A stretch of DNA of 64,000 nt, from NCBI RefSeq assembly GCF_001665605.1, contig NZ_LZSV01000021.1, positions 88,551-152,550 on the forward strand, written 5' to 3'. Under the pieces are notes generated by a model, which searched no databases, was not told the origin of the DNA, and was given only the letters and a program-made list of their open reading frames with translations. The position numbers and the translations under genes are program-made. The stretch comes from Mycobacterium sp. 852014-50255_SCH5639931 (GTDB lineage: Bacteria; Actinomycetota; Actinomycetes; Mycobacteriales; Mycobacteriaceae). Positions 56,818 to 64,000 of this stretch are shown here, piece after piece (within the stretch, counting starts at the first letter, position 1; each line of letters opens with the position of its first letter).

Positions 56818-57492
56818 CTACTCGGGGGGACCCTGGGCGCGCCGACTCCAGCGGTTCTCGCAGACGAACTCCGAGAGTGGGCGGGCGACGGCCCAGCCGT
56901 CCAGTTCCAACGCGGGCCGATCGGGGAATTCGGGCACCGGTCCCAGGCACAGAATGGCCACCGGCTCCGCCCCGGCGGGCATCTCGAGCAGGGCCGCCAA
57001 CCGGTGTGGGTCGAACAGCGAAACCCAGCCCATGCCAAGGCCTTCGGAGCGCGCCGCCAGCCACAGATTCTGGATCGCGCACGACACCGACGCGAGGTCC
57101 ATCTGCGGTAGCGTCCGCCGGCCGAACACGTGCCGCTCCCGGTCGTCGCCCAGCGCCACCACCAGAAGCTCGGCGCATTCCAGGATGCCTTCGACTTTCA
57201 GCGCCAAAAACTCCTTGCCCCGCTCGCCCAGGGCCGCGGCGGTGAGCAGGCGCTCTTCGTCGACGAGCGCGTGGATGCGCCGCCGCAGCCCGTCATCGGT
57301 GATCCGGATGAAACGCCACGGCTGCATCAGGCCGACGCTGGGCGCCGCGTGGGCCGCCTGCAGCAGGCGGGCCAGCACGTCCTCGGCCACCACGCCCGGT
57401 GAGAACCGGCGCATGTCCCGCCGTTCGGAGATCACCCGATAGACGGCCCGTCGCTCCTGCGGGCTGAAGCCCTCCTCGCTCACGGGAGTCAT
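56818..57492 (-). CDS. bluB: 5,6-dimethylbenzimidazole synthase (BluB)
   Basis: A 224-residue nitroreductase-fold protein. RRDMRRFSPGVVAEDVLARL and AAPSVGLMQPWRFIRI are FMN-binding and BluB-type landmarks; the PSVGxxQPW form separates BluB from ordinary nitroreductases. BluB breaks down FMNH2 with oxygen to form the lower ligand of vitamin B12. It corresponds to Rv0306. In this genome it follows the sulfatase directly; about ten H37Rv genes are missing between them. Confidence 0.87.
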   Translation of the reverse strand: MTPVSEEGFSPQERRAVYRVISERRDMRRFSPGVVAEDVLARLLQAAHAAPSVGLMQPWRFIRITDDGLRRRIHALVDEERLLTAAALGERGKEFLALKVEGILECAELLVVALGDDRERHVFGRRTLPQMDLASVSCAIQNLWLAARSEGLGMGWVSLFDPHRLAALLEMPAGAEPVAILCLGPVPEFPDRPALELDGWAVARPLSEFVCENRWSRRAQGPPE

Positions 57493-57565
57493 CGTAGGAA
57501 ATCCGCGTTAGCGTGAACCCAGTCCGCAGCACGGACCCGGCGAACACCCGAGAAAGGAGTGTGTC

Positions 57566-57850
57566 GTGAAGCCCTTGGACGCACTCGACCAGCTGCCCAC
57601 CGACCGCGCCGCCGGCCGCGTGTACGGCGAGCCCTATCAGACACCGGACGGCACCACCGTGATCCCCGTCGTCAAACCCCGCGGCGTCTTCGTCGTCCGC
57701 AACGGCGAGGCGTCCTGGACGCCCGCCGTGGACGGGAATCGAATCGCGCTGATCGGAGTGATGACCGGCCTGCTGGCGGCGGTGATCGGCAGCCTCGCGG
57801 TGCTGCGGCAGCCGCCCTGGCCGCGGATGACCGTCACGGACTATAGGTAA
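57566..57850 (+). CDS. Small membrane protein, GerW-like segment
   Basis: A 94-residue protein starting at GTG 57566 with GAAAGGAG upstream. The first 45 residues (GRVYGEPYQTPDGTTVIPVV) resemble the GerW/YtfJ segment of sporulation-protein-like families, shortened; one membrane helix follows (IALIGVMTGLLAAVIGSLAV). Its 3' end overlaps the convergent hypothetical gene by 17 bases. Function unknown. Confidence 0.6.
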   Translation: MKPLDALDQLPTDRAAGRVYGEPYQTPDGTTVIPVVKPRGVFVVRNGEASWTPAVDGNRIALIGVMTGLLAAVIGSLAVLRQPPWPRMTVTDYR

Positions 57851-58316
57851 CGCCGACCGCGCGAAAGACGTAGTCGGGCGGCATGTCGAAGGTCAGCGAT
57901 CGCCGCGGCAGGGCGCTGAGCACGTCGGCCGGAATGGCGACCTTGTAGTGCAGCGACAGTTCGCCGCTGAACTTCGGGTCGACCCGATTGACGTCGACGT
58001 CGACCTGCAAACCGGTCGACGATATTTCGACCCGCGCGGAACCGCTGTTGTCCGCGTCCCAGCGGACATCGACGGTCGGGCCGGCCAGCCTGGGCAACAT
58101 GGACAACGTGGCGAGCACCCGCTCGGAGCTGAACACCAGCGAACCCGTGTAGCTGGCGACGCTGTGCGGCAATCGCACGCCGGGGATGGCGCCGCGGAAT
58201 CGCCGGGTCACCGGGACGTAGTCGGCAAGGTGGATAAGGCCTTCCGCCTCTACCTGCGCGTACACGTCGTCGGGCAGCTTGCCGATGCCGAACAACCTAC
58301 GGACAAATACGGCCAT
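57834..58316 (-). CDS. Conserved mycobacterial hypothetical protein
   Basis: A 160-residue protein with no signal peptide and no membrane helix; its length matches Rv0307c. It is rich in alternating beta-strand-like segments (VASYTGSLVFSSERVLATLS, SGELSLHYKVAIPADVLS). No catalytic motif. Function unknown. Confidence 0.78.
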   Translation of the reverse strand: MAVFVRRLFGIGKLPDDVYAQVEAEGLIHLADYVPVTRRFRGAIPGVRLPHSVASYTGSLVFSSERVLATLSMLPRLAGPTVDVRWDADNSGSARVEISSTGLQVDVDVNRVDPKFSGELSLHYKVAIPADVLSALPRRSLTFDMPPDYVFRAVGVTYSP

Positions 58317-58399
58317 GACGCCAGTATGGACCGGCGCCGGCGACCACGTGGTCAGGCCGCCTGCCGCTATGCGCGGCGCAGCTGGTATCCGTGGGGGTC

Positions 58400-59077
58400 A
58401 TGACCCGATCGCGGATCATTCCGGCCGCCTGCATCGCCGTGACCGCTGTGGCGGTGTACGCGCTTATGTGGGTGGGTTACTCACAGGACTGGCACTGGCA
58501 GCAGCGCATGGACTGGTCACTGTTGGACGCCGCGCGCGACAGCGCGGTCAAACACCCGTTCTGGGTGCGGTTCTGGGCGGACGTTTCCTTTGCGCTGGGC
58601 CCGGTCCCGTTGCGGGTGCTGGGCACGGTGGCGGCGGTCGCCGCCCTGGTGGCGCGCCGGGTGCGGGCGGGGCTGCTGCTGTTGGCGTGCGCGCCGCTGA
58701 GCGGGCTCGTCACGCTGGCGGCCAAGACGCTGGTGGACCGGCCGCGGCCGTCGACCATGCTGGTGGCCGCGGCCGAGACATCGTTTCCGTCCGGGCACGC
58801 TCTGGAGGCGACTGCCGCGCTGCTCGCGGCGCTGTCCCTGGTGTTGCCGACGATGAACCGGGCGGTGCGCCGCGGTGCGGCCGCGCTGGTCGCGCTGAGC
58901 GTGCTGGCGGTGGGGGTCTCGCGGGTGGCGCTGAACGTGCACTACCCGTCCGATGTGTTGGCGGGCTGGTCGCTGGGCTACCTGTATTTCCTGCTGTGTT
59001 TCACGGTGATTCGGCCGTCGAGCCCGGCCTCCTCCCGAAAACCATGCGACGCGGGGGATTTGATCACGGCGCGGTGA
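58400..59077 (+). CDS. PAP2-family membrane phosphatase
   Basis: About 225 residues with several membrane helices and the complete PAP2 signature: KTLVDRPRP, PSGHALEA and SRVALNVHYPSDVLAG. Enzymes of this type remove phosphates from lipid phosphates such as undecaprenyl pyrophosphate or phosphatidylglycerophosphate. Corresponds to Rv0308. GTG 58391 is an alternative start; neither has a strong ribosome site. Confidence 0.87.
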   Translation: MTRSRIIPAACIAVTAVAVYALMWVGYSQDWHWQQRMDWSLLDAARDSAVKHPFWVRFWADVSFALGPVPLRVLGTVAAVAALVARRVRAGLLLLACAPLSGLVTLAAKTLVDRPRPSTMLVAAAETSFPSGHALEATAALLAALSLVLPTMNRAVRRGAAALVALSVLAVGVSRVALNVHYPSDVLAGWSLGYLYFLLCFTVIRPSSPASSRKPCDAGDLITAR

Positions 59078-59136
59078 CCTAACCGGTTCTAAAGCTTTAC
59101 TTGACCCCGTGCTGTGGGGGTTTGACGATAGAGGTC

Positions 59137-59793
59137 ATGCGCCGACTGCTCGCTTCACTGTCCGCTTCGGCGTGCGCATTTTTCGCGTCGCTGGCGCTGG
59201 CGCCGATCGGTGCCGCGGCGGGTGCCCCCTGGTTCGCGAACGCCGTCGGCAATGCCACACAGGTGGTTTCGGTGATGAGCACCGGCGGGTCGAACGCAAC
59301 GATGGACATCTATCAGCGCTCCGCCGCCGGGTGGCAGGCGTTGCGGACGGGGATTCCCACCCATGTCGGTTCGGAGGGTATGGCACCCCAGGCCAAGAGC
59401 GGGGTGCCGGCCACTCCGATGGGCGTGTACACCCTGGACTCCGCCTTCGGCACCGCGCCGAATCCCGGTACCGGACTGCCGTATACCCAGGTGGGCGCCA
59501 ATCACTGGTGGAGCGGCGACGACCACAGCCCCACCTTCAACTCCATGCAGGTGTGCCAGAAGGCGCAGTGCCCGTTCAACACCGCCGAAAGCGAGAATCT
59601 GCAAATCCCGCAGTACAAGCACGCGGTCGTGATGGGCGTCAACAAGAACAAGACCCCGGGCGGCGGCTCGGCGTTCTTCTTCCACACCACAGACGGGAAA
59701 CCCACCGAGGGATGCGTCGCTGTCGACGACGCTCAGCTGGTGTCGATCATGAAATGGCTGCGGCCCGGCGCGGTGATCGCCATCACCAAGTAG
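59137..59793 (+). CDS. Secreted L,D-transpeptidase-like protein
   Basis: A 218-residue protein with a signal peptide (MRRLLASLSASACAFFASLA, cleavage near AAAGA). The YkuD-like catalytic region is FFFHTTDGKPTEGCVAV, with His and Cys positioned as in L,D-transpeptidases. These form 3-3 cross-links in peptidoglycan or attach proteins to it. Length matches Rv0309. No lipobox, so probably secreted free. Confidence 0.83.
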   Translation: MRRLLASLSASACAFFASLALAPIGAAAGAPWFANAVGNATQVVSVMSTGGSNATMDIYQRSAAGWQALRTGIPTHVGSEGMAPQAKSGVPATPMGVYTLDSAFGTAPNPGTGLPYTQVGANHWWSGDDHSPTFNSMQVCQKAQCPFNTAESENLQIPQYKHAVVMGVNKNKTPGGGSAFFFHTTDGKPTEGCVAVDDAQLVSIMKWLRPGAVIAITK

Positions 59794-59799
59794 CGCGCG

Positions 59800-60288
59800 T
59801 CAGGCGTCGGTGGCCAGCGCGCGACCGGGCTTGAGCGTGAAGTTCATGCCCTCCAACGACATTGTGGCGTCGTAGGTTCGGTCGTACCCGGTCCCGCTGA
59901 TCTTCCAGCCGGCGTCGGTGCGCCGGTAGGTGTCGCGGTAGAAGGCCGCACCGATCAGCATGAAGTTCAAGTCGGCGACGATCACCCGGTCCTGCAGATA
60001 CCAACTGCCCGTTGCCGTATCGCCGTCGACGACGATGTCCGGATGGGTCACCCGGTGCTCGGTGATGACGTTGGCGGGCAGCGACGTACGCATGTACTCG
60101 ACCAGGTCGTTGCGGTTGGTGAAGTGCAACTCGTTGCCGATCGACGGCCCGTAGTCGGCCTTGATGTCCTCGGCCAGCGTGTCGGCGAAGTCGTCCCAGT
60201 GCTTGGTGTCCAGCGCGCGCAGATACCGGTATTTGACGTGCTTGATGGCTTCGATATCGGCCAGTTCGTCGAGGGTGAGGGTGCTCAT
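59800..60288 (-). CDS. SnoaL-like / nuclear transport factor 2 fold protein
   Basis: A 162-residue protein of the SnoaL-like fold (IEAIKHVKYRYLRALDTKHW at the start, then VTHPDIVVDGDTATGSWYLQ and DTYRRTDAGWKISG). Proteins of this fold are isomerases, dehydratases or ligand binders. ATG 60288 is used; an in-frame extension far upstream has no family support. Corresponds to Rv0310c. Confidence 0.82.
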   Translation of the reverse strand: MSTLTLDELADIEAIKHVKYRYLRALDTKHWDDFADTLAEDIKADYGPSIGNELHFTNRNDLVEYMRTSLPANVITEHRVTHPDIVVDGDTATGSWYLQDRVIVADLNFMLIGAAFYRDTYRRTDAGWKISGTGYDRTYDATMSLEGMNFTLKPGRALATDA

Positions 60289-60395
60289 CCGGTCATTGCA
60301 GCACACGGTGATGAGCCGCCTGCGCTCGCATCGGAGAGCCGGCGTCGCCGAGACTTGAGCCACGGTCACATCGTGCGGCGTGTCCCGTGCGTGGT

Positions 60396-61037
60396 CTAAG
60401 TGTCGCGGTGGCCCCGACCCTCGGACAGGTAGCGGGTGACCATGTCGATCAGGGCGCGCCGTTCCAGGCTCCAGTCGATGGCCGTCCCGGTGACCATCTG
60501 CGCCAGCACCACGCCCCGCAGCGTGGCCCAGATGACTTCGGCCACACCGGCATTCGCCGGGTCGCCGGTGATCAGACGCCCCAGCTGCCCGATCGCGGCG
60601 TTCATCTCCAGCAGATGGCGCCGCGGCGACTCGCCCGGGCCGCCGCGGGTGGCCCGCAGGATCTCGAACGCCGCCATCGACGTCGGACTGCTGTAGCAGC
60701 TCCACGCGGTGTCGACGACCACCTCGATGCGCTCGCGCAGCGGCAACTCGCTGACATCGGCGGACGACAGGCTCTCGATCAGCCGGTCCACCCCGTCGTC
60801 CACGACGGCCATCAACAGGCCGTTGCGATCCCCGAAGTGATACTGGATGACGCCCCACGTCACGCCCGCGCGTTCGGCGACGTGCTTGGCGGTCGCGGCG
60901 GCGAAGCCCTCCTCCGTGATGCAGCGGACCGTCTCGTCGATGATCTTCGCGCGCGTGTCGTCGCCGCGCTTGCGCGGCGCCGTGGTGCGCCGGGTGGGGC
61001 CAACCGAACCCCCGGCCTGACCTGCAGCAATCGACAT
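60396..61037 (-). CDS. TetR-family transcriptional regulator
   Basis: A 213-residue TetR protein. The helix-turn-helix is ATAKHVAERAGVTWGVIQYH followed by FGDRNGLLMAVVDDG. The start at 61037 has no ribosome site but a TAAAGT hexamer just upstream, so it may be leaderless. It diverges from the Rv0311-like gene with 38 bases between and is not found at this position in H37Rv. Confidence 0.82.
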   Translation of the reverse strand: MSIAAGQAGGSVGPTRRTTAPRKRGDDTRAKIIDETVRCITEEGFAAATAKHVAERAGVTWGVIQYHFGDRNGLLMAVVDDGVDRLIESLSSADVSELPLRERIEVVVDTAWSCYSSPTSMAAFEILRATRGGPGESPRRHLLEMNAAIGQLGRLITGDPANAGVAEVIWATLRGVVLAQMVTGTAIDWSLERRALIDMVTRYLSEGRGHRDT

Positions 61038-61075
61038 TGTTGACTTTATAACATAGCCGAGTCTATTTTTGGCCG
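61038..61075. promoter_or_regulatory. Short divergent promoter between tetR and Rv0311-like gene
   Basis: AT-rich 38 bases with TATAAC and TTATAA on opposite strands and GACT...AGTC half-sites 14 bases apart. Both genes must start within or at its ends, so a single TetR operator here would control both. Confidence 0.45.
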
Positions 61076-62299
61076 GTGAGCCGATCCCGTTATGCGCGGT
61101 TGACCCGCGAGCAGCTGGCCGTCCTGGTTCCCGAACTGCTCTTGATCGGGCAACTGATCGACCGCTCGGGCATGGCCTGGTGCATCGGCGCGTTTGGTCG
61201 CGACGAGATGGTGCAGATCGCCATCGAGGAGTGGGCGGGCGCCAGCCCCATCTACACCCGGCGCATGCAGCGGGCACTCGACTTCGAGGGCAACGACGTG
61301 CCGACCATCTTCAAGGGGTTGCAGCTCGACATCGGCGCGCCACCGCAATTCATGGACTTCCGCTACACCGTGCACGACCGCTGGCACGGCGAATTCCACC
61401 TCGACCACTGCGGTGCGCTGCTCGACGTGGAGCCGATGGGTGAGAAGTACGTGTTCGGCATGTGTCACACCATCGAGGACCCGACCTTCGACGCCACCGC
61501 GGTGGCGACCAACGCCCGCGCCCAGGTGCGCCCCATCCACCGGCCGCCGCGGACACCAAAGGACCGCCAGCCGCACTGCGCGTGGACCGTCATCATCGAC
61601 GAGTCCTATCCCGAGGCCCAGAGCATTCCCGCGTTGGACATCGTGCGCCAAACCCGAGCCGCCACATGGGAACTCGATCCGATCGACCGCTCCGGCGAGG
61701 GCAAGGCGGATTACTCCGGCCCGTTGCTGTCCGACTTCGACTTCGCCGGCTTCTCGCATTCGGCGCTGGTCCGAATGGCCGACGAGGTCTGTCTGCAGAT
61801 GCACCTGCTCTACCTGTCGTTCGCCATCGCGGTGACCGCGCGCGCCGCCGACGACGCCCAGGCCGTGTCCTTGTGCACGCAAGGCCTCACCGGCATAGCG
61901 GGCGTGGCCGCCGAGCGCATTCACCGCGCGCTGGGGTTGCCGGGCGGCATCGAAGGCGTGTTGCAGGTGCTCGAACTGCACCCCCTGCTGAACCCCGCCG
62001 GCTACGTCTGCGCGGAGACGGCCAACCGGCTCGTGGTGCACCGCTCGCCGGCCCACGACGACGCCGCGTGGATCGCGCTGTGCTCACCCGAATCGGTGCA
62101 ACCGCTGCAGGCGATCGCCACCGGCGTCGACCCGCACATCGAGGTCCGGGTCAGCGGCACGAACACCGACTGGACCGCGGAACTGGTCGAAACCGACGCC
62201 GCGGCCGCCGAACTGCCCGAGGTGTCGGTAACAAAGGTGAGCGGTGGAGCGACATTCCAGTTTGAGCCGAGACGATCACTGCCGCTGACCGTGGTGTAA
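61076..62299 (+). CDS. Conserved mycobacterial protein, Rv0311-like
   Basis: A 407-residue protein with no signal peptide or membrane helix, from GTG 61076. It matches Rv0311 in size and order. Recognisable segments are RDEMVQIAIEEWAGASPIYT and HDRWHGEFHLDHCGALLDVE; the His/Cys-rich area (about 100-135) could bind a metal. No family with a known function was recognised. Confidence 0.78.
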   Translation: MSRSRYARLTREQLAVLVPELLLIGQLIDRSGMAWCIGAFGRDEMVQIAIEEWAGASPIYTRRMQRALDFEGNDVPTIFKGLQLDIGAPPQFMDFRYTVHDRWHGEFHLDHCGALLDVEPMGEKYVFGMCHTIEDPTFDATAVATNARAQVRPIHRPPRTPKDRQPHCAWTVIIDESYPEAQSIPALDIVRQTRAATWELDPIDRSGEGKADYSGPLLSDFDFAGFSHSALVRMADEVCLQMHLLYLSFAIAVTARAADDAQAVSLCTQGLTGIAGVAAERIHRALGLPGGIEGVLQVLELHPLLNPAGYVCAETANRLVVHRSPAHDDAAWIALCSPESVQPLQAIATGVDPHIEVRVSGTNTDWTAELVETDAAAAELPEVSVTKVSGGATFQFEPRRSLPLTVV

Positions 62300-62456
62300 G
62301 CGACCGCGTCAATTTGTCAAGGGGTCAGCGGTACCACTTCGGTGACGAGGTGGCATCGACCGGATACCGATGATGTTGCAAGCCATCGGTTTTGGGCGTG
62401 TCCGCGGCTATGGTTAACGCTGGCCACCGACCCCTATAGACGAAAGTTTTCGCTCT

Positions 62457-63865
62457 ATGTACGACCCACTTGGGTTGTCGATCGGGACCACGAACCTGGT
62501 CGCTGCGCGCAACGAAAGTACACCGGTCACCCGGCGTTCGGTGCTGACGCTTTACCCGCACTGCGCGCCGGAAGTCGGCTTGCCCGAAGAGAATTCATAT
62601 CTCGCCGAGCCCGGCGTGATGATGAAGGGCTTCGTCGAGCGCATCGGTGAATCGGTGGCGCTGGTGTCCGTTGACGGCTCCGCGCACGACCCGGAACTGC
62701 TGACGGTGGAGGCCCTGGACGCGATGGTGCGCGCCGCCGGCGCGGACGCGTCGTGCTCGGAGATCTCCATTGCCGTGCCCGCGTACTGGAAACCCGTTAC
62801 GGTGCAGGCGTTGCGCGACGGTCTGCGGACGCATTTGGGATTCGTCCGCAGCGGCATGGCGCCCCGGCTCGTCTCGGACGCGATCGCGTCGTTGACCGCC
62901 GTGAAGTCCGAACTCGGCCTGCCCGACGAAGGCGTGGTGGGGCTGCTGGACTTCGGTGGCGGCGGTACATCGGCCACGCTGGTGAACGTCGCCGGCGATT
63001 TCGAACTCGTCACCGCGACAATGCGTTACGCGGCTCTGTCTGGCAACGAAATCGACCAGGAGCTGCTGCTGCGGGTCTTCGAGGAACTGGGTCGCGGCAG
63101 CGGTATCGACCCGGGCAGCACGGCCGCCGTCGGGCAACTCGGTGACCTCAGTGAACAGTGCCGGCTGGCCAAGGAGCGGCTGTCCACCGACGTGGTCACC
63201 GAAATCGCGGCCCATCTCGGCGAACGCAACTGCAGCTTCACGCTCAAGCGCGACGATCTCGAAGACCTGATGGCCGATCGGCTGACCGGCTTCATCTACG
63301 CCTTCGACGACATGCTGGTGCGCTACCGCAAGAACTGGGGGGACCTGGCTGCGGTGGTGACCGTCGGCGGGGGCGCATACATTCCGCTTGTCGCTGAACG
63401 GCTTTCGGTGCACGGACGCATCCCGGTCCTGACGCCGTCGCAGCCCGCACTCGCGGCGGCCTGCGGCGCGCTGCTGCTGGCGTCCCGCGGTGACGAGCTG
63501 AGCCTGCGCACGCGGACGTCGATCGGCGTGCTCGCGTCCGCCAACGCCACCAATGAGGTCGTCGACCTCGGTGCCGGCGACGTGCTGGTGATCGACGACG
63601 AGGCGTTGACGGATCGCGAATTGGCGTGGTCGCAGACCGAATACCCCGGCGACGTGCGGTTGCGGTTCGGCGGCGAAACCTATGACGAAGACGGCCCGTC
63701 CGGCTGGTCGATGCGCATGAACGTGATCGACCCGCCCCCGGACCGGCCGTGGCGCCGCCTTCGGTTGTCGCAGTTGATCATCGGCATGTCCGCCCTTGTG
63801 GCGATGACTGCGATCGGCGGCGTGGCCTACACGCTGACCGGCCTCGAAAACCGCCAGGCCCCGCC
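62457..63865 (+). CDS. Hsp70-like membrane protein, truncated by contig end
   Basis: About 469 genuine codons. Residues 1-390 have an Hsp70/actin-type ATPase fold: LGLSIGTTNLVAARN (phosphate 1), VVGLLDFGGGGTSATLVNV (phosphate 2), VVTVGGGAYIPLVAE (adenosine). A membrane helix (LSQLIIGMSALVAMTAIGGV) follows at about 438-462. The H37Rv equivalent, Rv0312, continues with a Pro/Thr-rich extracellular tail, which is lost here. The frame then runs on into adapter DNA at 63866, giving the false tail CLLYTSPSPRD and an artificial stop. Confidence 0.87.

Positions 63866-64000
<135 letters not shown>

Noticed and set aside
59800..60858. N-terminally extended version of the SnoaL-like protein (352 residues)
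   Set aside because: The extra 190 residues overlap the TetR gene and look like shadow sequence; the fold begins at the ATG at 60288.
1..63865. CRISPR arrays, insertion sequences, tRNA or rRNA genes
   Set aside because: Looked for and not seen: no spaced direct repeats, transposase motifs or RNA-gene signatures were recognised by eye.

Overview
The window comes from a slow-growing, non-tuberculous Mycobacterium. The evidence is high GC, PE/PPE proteins, a complete ESX-3 type VII secretion locus, and gene order that follows the M. tuberculosis H37Rv block Rv0258c to Rv0312 almost throughout. Rv numbers are recalled from memory and used only as synteny labels. The species cannot be fixed from the sequence alone. 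The last 135 bases (63866-64000) are not genomic: they are Nextera adapter, index, P7 tail, poly-A and poly-G, so the real contig ends at 63865 inside the last gene.

Layout. (1) 1-12.2 kb: a partial TetR C-terminal-like protein, a CbiX-like chelatase, a HemD/winged-helix regulator, the NarK-family transporters narK3 and narU, the PxpB/PxpC pair, the siderophore-binding lipoprotein FecB2, a TetR regulator, the primase-like PolD2 and the acyl-CoA synthetase FadD2. H37Rv has aac(2')-Ic and oplA in this stretch; both are missing here. (2) 12.2-18.3 kb: a helix-turn-helix/RHH-like protein, an AT-rich gap, a small secreted Gly/His/Trp-rich protein, FadE6, an alpha/beta hydrolase, a glyoxalase-fold protein and a membrane protein. 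(3) 18.3-22.6 kb: an inserted acyltransferase island with a 5'-truncated condensation-fold gene, a PapA-type acyltransferase and an intact copy of the truncated gene. (4) 22.6-26.0 kb: TetR, a DUF2236 oxygenase-like protein and a PPE-PPW gene behind a Zur-like box.

(5) 26.0-35.6 kb is the most unusual part. This signalling cluster sits between two PPE-PPW genes, next to ESX-3. It encodes a DUF4333-like membrane protein, an FHA protein with two helix-turn-helix domains, a small Pro/Tyr-rich protein, two proteins with PknH-type sensor domains, a decayed sensor fragment, two large paralogous lipoproteins, and a transmembrane Ser/Thr kinase. The kinase's extracellular half looks like a FecB-type siderophore-binding domain. 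Two near-identical 20-bp inverted repeats (and a weaker third) lie in promoter regions of the cluster. The likely model is that extracellular siderophore or metal status is read by the kinase, which signals through the FHA/HTH protein to the cluster promoters.

(6) 35.6-53.3 kb: a SAM methyltransferase, a second PPE-PPW gene, a regulatory region with a Zur-like box and two IdeR-like boxes, then the complete ESX-3 operon eccA3-eccB3-eccC3-PE5-PPE4-esxG-esxH-espG3-eccD3-mycP3-eccE3, mostly joined by 4-bp start/stop overlaps. ESX-3 is the iron/zinc-linked secretion system of mycobacteria. (7) 53.3-63.9 kb: a hydrolase, tam, a sulfatase, bluB, a GerW-like protein, a conserved hypothetical, a PAP2 phosphatase, an L,D-transpeptidase-like protein, a SnoaL-like protein, TetR, an Rv0311-like protein and an Hsp70-like membrane protein cut by the contig end. 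The PE_PGRS, toxin-antitoxin and PPE-MPTR genes found between Rv0296c and Rv0306 in H37Rv are absent. I saw no rRNA, tRNA, CRISPR array or insertion sequence.
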